From the IMG/VR virus record IMGVR_UViG_3300044617_000206, positions 1 through 25,053 of that record: a stretch of 25,053 bases of DNA; one strand, 5' to 3'. The DNA comes from a virus. Positions within the stretch are counted from its first letter, which is position 1, and the number at the start of each line of letters is the position of its first letter. Of this stretch, positions 22,459-25,053 are shown piece by piece. The notes beneath the pieces were generated by a model that was given only the letters and a program-made list of their open reading frames with translations, was not told where the DNA came from and ran no database searches. A program made the position numbers and the translations under genes.

Positions 22459-23671
22459 TACAGAGGCAAAACTACTTACCGCTGTTTTAAAAGATAAGCA
22501 GATCCATGTTCTTCTTCAAGCCAATGTGGACAACCTTCTGAGAACCCATGGAGACATTTGGAACTTCCTAAGACTATATTTTGAGAATAACTCAGTACTT
22601 CCTCCAGCAGAACTAGTCACTGAAAAATTTAGAGACTTTGAACCAGTGGCTGGCGTTGGTGCAACAAAGCATCACCTTGAAGAACTTCAGGGAGAGTATC
22701 TAACAGATAGCCTAAAGGATATAATCAGATCAGCAGCATCTGAGATTCAAAATAATAATGGAACTGGTGCCCTAAATGAATTAATTACAAAGACTTCGGA
22801 ACTAAAAAAGAATACTGCTGCAATCAGGGATATTGACGTTACGGATCTTGAATCTGCCGTTGCTTACTTTGAAAATGTTAAGAAGCAGCAAGCGCTAGGA
22901 TTGTCTGGAATTAAAACAGGACTTCCAGGGTTTGACAATTACCTTCCTTCTGGAATTATGCCAGGACAATTAGGTGTGTTCCTTGCCTATCCAGGAATCG
23001 GAAAGTCTTGGCTTGCACTATACTTTGCTGTACAGGCATGGAAGCAGGGTAAGAGCCCAATGGTTATTTCTCTTGAAATGTCTGAGACAGAAGTTCGTAA
23101 TCGTGTGTTTACAATTATGGGTGAAGGTCGTTGGTCACACAGAAAGATTAGCAATGGTGAGATTGAGATTGATATGCTTAAGGATTGGCATGCAAAGAAT
23201 CTTGCAGGAAAGCCAGAGTTTCACATTATCTCAAATGATCAGGGTGGAGAAATTAATCCCTCTGTTCTTCGTGGAAAGATTGATCAGTACAAGCCAGACT
23301 TTGTAATCGTTGACTATCTTCAGTTAATGGCTCCTAACCAGAAGTCAGATAACGAAACGGTACGAATGAAGAACCTTTCACGAGAACTTAAACTGATGGC
23401 TATTGGTGAAGAAGTACCTATTATTGCTATCTCATCTGCGACACCAGATGATGTCAACGACCTCTCTACGGTACCTACGCTGGGTCAAACAGCATGGTCT
23501 AGACAGATTGCTTACGATGCTGACTGGGTCCTTGCTCTAGGCCGTGGAACGAATAGTGACATCATTGAGTGTGCCTTTAGAAAGAACCGTAATGGTTTTA
23601 TGGGGGACTTCTTAGTTCAGTGCGACTTTGACAAGGGATACTATAGATATAAAGACTTTGAAGATAAGTAG
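22451..23671 (+). CDS. dnaB: DnaB-like replicative DNA helicase
   Basis: The 406-residue protein is a RecA-fold hexameric helicase that would unwind the phage replication fork. Walker A is AYPGIGKS (about 179-186), Walker B lies in VIVDYLQL (D288), and SLEMSETEVRNR plus FRKNRNG near the C-terminus are DnaB-family motifs. SRQIAYDADWVLALGRG is also typical. The N-terminal 140 residues (LLTAVLKDKQIHVLLQANVDNLL) are a short helical domain that is unlike the standard DnaB primase-binding domain, and the whole is shorter than bacterial DnaB (about 470). The start is GTG at 22451, overlapping the previous stop. It is followed by a small gene and then by the primase. In the second half many Arg codons are CGT, unlike the tail genes. 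Confidence 0.9.
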   Translation: MNNTEAKLLTAVLKDKQIHVLLQANVDNLLRTHGDIWNFLRLYFENNSVLPPAELVTEKFRDFEPVAGVGATKHHLEELQGEYLTDSLKDIIRSAASEIQNNNGTGALNELITKTSELKKNTAAIRDIDVTDLESAVAYFENVKKQQALGLSGIKTGLPGFDNYLPSGIMPGQLGVFLAYPGIGKSWLALYFAVQAWKQGKSPMVISLEMSETEVRNRVFTIMGEGRWSHRKISNGEIEIDMLKDWHAKNLAGKPEFHIISNDQGGEINPSVLRGKIDQYKPDFVIVDYLQLMAPNQKSDNETVRMKNLSRELKLMAIGEEVPIIAISSATPDDVNDLSTVPTLGQTAWSRQIAYDADWVLALGRGTNSDIIECAFRKNRNGFMGDFLVQCDFDKGYYRYKDFEDK

Positions 23672-23672
23672 T

Positions 23673-23678
23673 TATAAT
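23673..23678 (+). promoter_or_regulatory. Candidate -10 box before the small gene at 23684
   Basis: TATAAT starts two bases after the helicase stop and ends five bases before the ATG at 23684, so transcription would begin on or next to the start codon. There is no Shine-Dalgarno sequence. It lacks the TGG extension of the other candidates. Confidence 0.35.
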
Positions 23679-23683
23679 ATGGT

Positions 23684-24040
23684 ATGTCAAAAAAGAGTGC
23701 TAACACTTATGATTCATACCATCATAAAACCATCAAAAGGTTTTATCTTGATGGAATAATTCATGATGACTCAATGATCGGTAGACTTAAAGATGAGTAT
23801 ATAAGGTTGTTAATATCGGAAATGAAATTGAGTGGGTATGTGCCAAGAATTGATCTTGACCCAGACTTTACGATAGGGTATAATGAGATAAAGAACTTTT
23901 TTGAATTTAAATTATCTATACAGGCAGTTTACGCAGGGAAGAGGAAAAGCGAATGGATAGCAGGAATAGACGGAACAACCCCAATCTTTATTCCGCAGAA
24001 CAAGTCAAGCGAGTCCTTACAGGATCGGGTATTACCGTAG
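23684..24040 (+). CDS. Hypothetical protein between helicase and primase
   Basis: The 118-residue protein is charged, with helices such as MIGRLKDEYIRLLISEMKLSG and a FFEFKLSIQAVYAGKRKSEW segment followed by IAGIDG and a proline-containing tail. Its last 88 bases overlap the start of the primase gene in another frame. I recognise no family by name. Similar small genes occur beside phage helicases, so an accessory role in replication is possible. Start at 23684 lacks a Shine-Dalgarno sequence but lies just after a TATAAT box. Confidence 0.6.
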   Translation: MSKKSANTYDSYHHKTIKRFYLDGIIHDDSMIGRLKDEYIRLLISEMKLSGYVPRIDLDPDFTIGYNEIKNFFEFKLSIQAVYAGKRKSEWIAGIDGTTPIFIPQNKSSESLQDRVLP

Positions 24041-24897
24041 AGTCTGAACTTGATGCAGACTTCATGATCTTTTGTCCATTTCACAATAACCACAGAACCC
24101 CAGCAGGCGAAGTACAAAAAGACAGTGGCATGTTTTTCTGCTTCTCTTGTCAAAAATCTGCAGACCTTATAGAACTAGTTATGCATACATCTGGAAGAAC
24201 TTATTTTGAGTCTGCTAGATTTATTAAGAGCAAAGAAAAGTTAACTAATCTTACTACAGAAATTGATAAGGCTTTAGTAAAAGAAGAGCAGTACAAGATG
24301 TTTGATGAACTAATCATTAAGAGATTGCATAATAATCTTATTGCTTCTGAAAGAGCAAAAAATTATTTTACATATAGAAAAATTGAAAAACAGTCATGCA
24401 TCAAATTTGTTTTGGGTTACTCAGAAAAGCAAGATATGGTTACGGTTCCAGTTCATAGCCCAGACGGAATAACTTTAGGGTTTGTCGGCAGATCTATTGA
24501 AGGAAAAGATTTTAAAAATACTCCAGGCCTTCCAAAAAGTAAAACACTTTTTAACTTGCATAGAGTCAAGAAATCTGATAGAGTATATGTAGTGGAATCA
24601 TCATTTGATGCTATTAGGCTTGACCAGGTAGGTCTTCCAGCAGTAGCAACACTTGGTGCAAATGTATCAAGCACACAAATAGAATTGCTTCAGAAATATT
24701 TCAACAACATTATTGTTGTTGCTGATAATGATGAAGCGGGAGGAAACATGAAAGATAGAATAGTTGAAAAACTTTCTAGTCGTGTTTCCGTTATTAAACT
24801 AAACACTCAGTATAAAGATATTGGAGACATGCCAGACGAAGAACTTAGAAACCTAGAGTTCCAGTTTGACAAATCTATATCACTTATGCTAAACTAA
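23953..24897 (+). CDS. dnaG: DnaG-like primase (zinc-binding and TOPRIM domains)
   Basis: The 314-residue protein would make RNA primers for the phage fork. The N-terminal zinc domain is CHC2-type: C41-P-F-H44 and C63-F-S-C66, with NHRTPAG between. The TOPRIM domain is at about 211-300: VVESSFDAI (E215), a GANVS loop and VADNDEAGG (D258 and D260), which are the metal-binding acidic residues. It is half the length of bacterial DnaG and has no C-terminal helicase-interaction domain. GGGAAGAGG about 15 bases upstream supports the start at 23953 within the previous gene. It is likely to work with the DnaB-like helicase and the ssDNA-binding protein on either side. Confidence 0.9.
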   Translation: MDSRNRRNNPNLYSAEQVKRVLTGSGITVESELDADFMIFCPFHNNHRTPAGEVQKDSGMFFCFSCQKSADLIELVMHTSGRTYFESARFIKSKEKLTNLTTEIDKALVKEEQYKMFDELIIKRLHNNLIASERAKNYFTYRKIEKQSCIKFVLGYSEKQDMVTVPVHSPDGITLGFVGRSIEGKDFKNTPGLPKSKTLFNLHRVKKSDRVYVVESSFDAIRLDQVGLPAVATLGANVSSTQIELLQKYFNNIIVVADNDEAGGNMKDRIVEKLSSRVSVIKLNTQYKDIGDMPDEELRNLEFQFDKSISLMLN

Positions 24898-24920
24898 TAT
24901 AACAACCAAAGGAGAATAAT

Positions 24921-25053
24921 ATGAGCGTAGTAAAGGGACTCAAAAACATCAATGCCCTGCTCGACAAGCCAAAGTATGAAAACGACGGGCCAAAGGTAAA
25001 GTGGCTAAAACTTGCAGACGGTCAATCAGTAAAGATCCGTTTCATTGAAGAAC
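24921..25053 (+). CDS. ssDNA-binding protein-like, 3' partial
   Basis: Only the first 44 residues are visible: MSVVKGLKNINALLDKPKY and then a KVKWLKLADGQSVKIRFIEE segment. The latter is typical of the N-terminus of actinophage ssDNA-binding proteins, which cover single strands exposed by the helicase. AAAGGAG (24908-24914) supports the start. Codon use is visibly richer in C and G (CTC, ATC, CTG, GAC) than in the flanking primase gene, as expected for an abundant protein. The gene is cut by the window edge, so the assignment is tentative. Confidence 0.55.
   Translation, partial: MSVVKGLKNINALLDKPKYENDGPKVKWLKLADGQSVKIRFIEE

Overview
The window is one continuous stretch of a tailed double-stranded DNA phage (or prophage) with siphovirus architecture. 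All recognisable genes lie on the plus strand, most are packed stop-to-start, and no gap exceeds about 70 bases. The DNA is AT-rich (about 35-40% GC by eye), with AGA as the usual Arg codon. The minor-tail gene set, a tail-tip protein starting MITNIGKNLLAKYLVGQ, and two apparent leaderless promoters (a start style common in Actinobacteria) suggest a phage of a low-GC actinobacterium, for example an aquatic one. The host is an inference; a Firmicutes host is not excluded. Both window edges cut through genes.

Layout. Bases 1-2580 hold the head-tail connector module: adaptor, head-closure (stopper), HK97 gp10-like tail completion and tail-terminator-like genes. Next comes the major tail protein (2648-3301), with its own candidate promoter and a strong stem-loop terminator. 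Two related tail assembly chaperone genes follow, a long one (3368-4045) and a short one (4103-4426), each with its own candidate promoter. A 3042-residue tape measure protein (4445-13573) carries several insertions. Bases 13563-21227 encode tail-tip proteins: a distal-tail-like protein, a 1463-residue hub/minor tail protein, four smaller minor tail proteins and receptor-binding candidates. A short regulatory-looking segment (zinc ribbon and helix-turn-helix proteins, 21227-21906) separates these from the replication module: two small unknown genes, a DnaB-like helicase (22451-23671), a small unknown gene, a DnaG-like primase (23953-24897) and the start of an ssDNA-binding protein (24921 onward).

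Most notable points. (1) The two tail chaperones appear to replace the usual single gene with programmed frameshift: one carries the G-like domain plus a T-like tail, the other only the G-like domain, and their initiation signals differ in apparent strength. (2) Two promoters 17.4 kb apart share a 22-base block that includes the start codon (20 of 22 bases identical) and place the predicted transcription start on the A of ATG. (3) The tape measure protein contains a segment with a protein-kinase-like catalytic loop (DLKxxN) and a candidate ATP-binding lysine. (4) The tape measure protein also holds a (GP)8 linker, a duplicated Cys-containing 16-mer and an (STGG)4 linker just before its C-terminal domain. 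No lysis genes, tRNAs, integrase or CRISPR arrays were seen.
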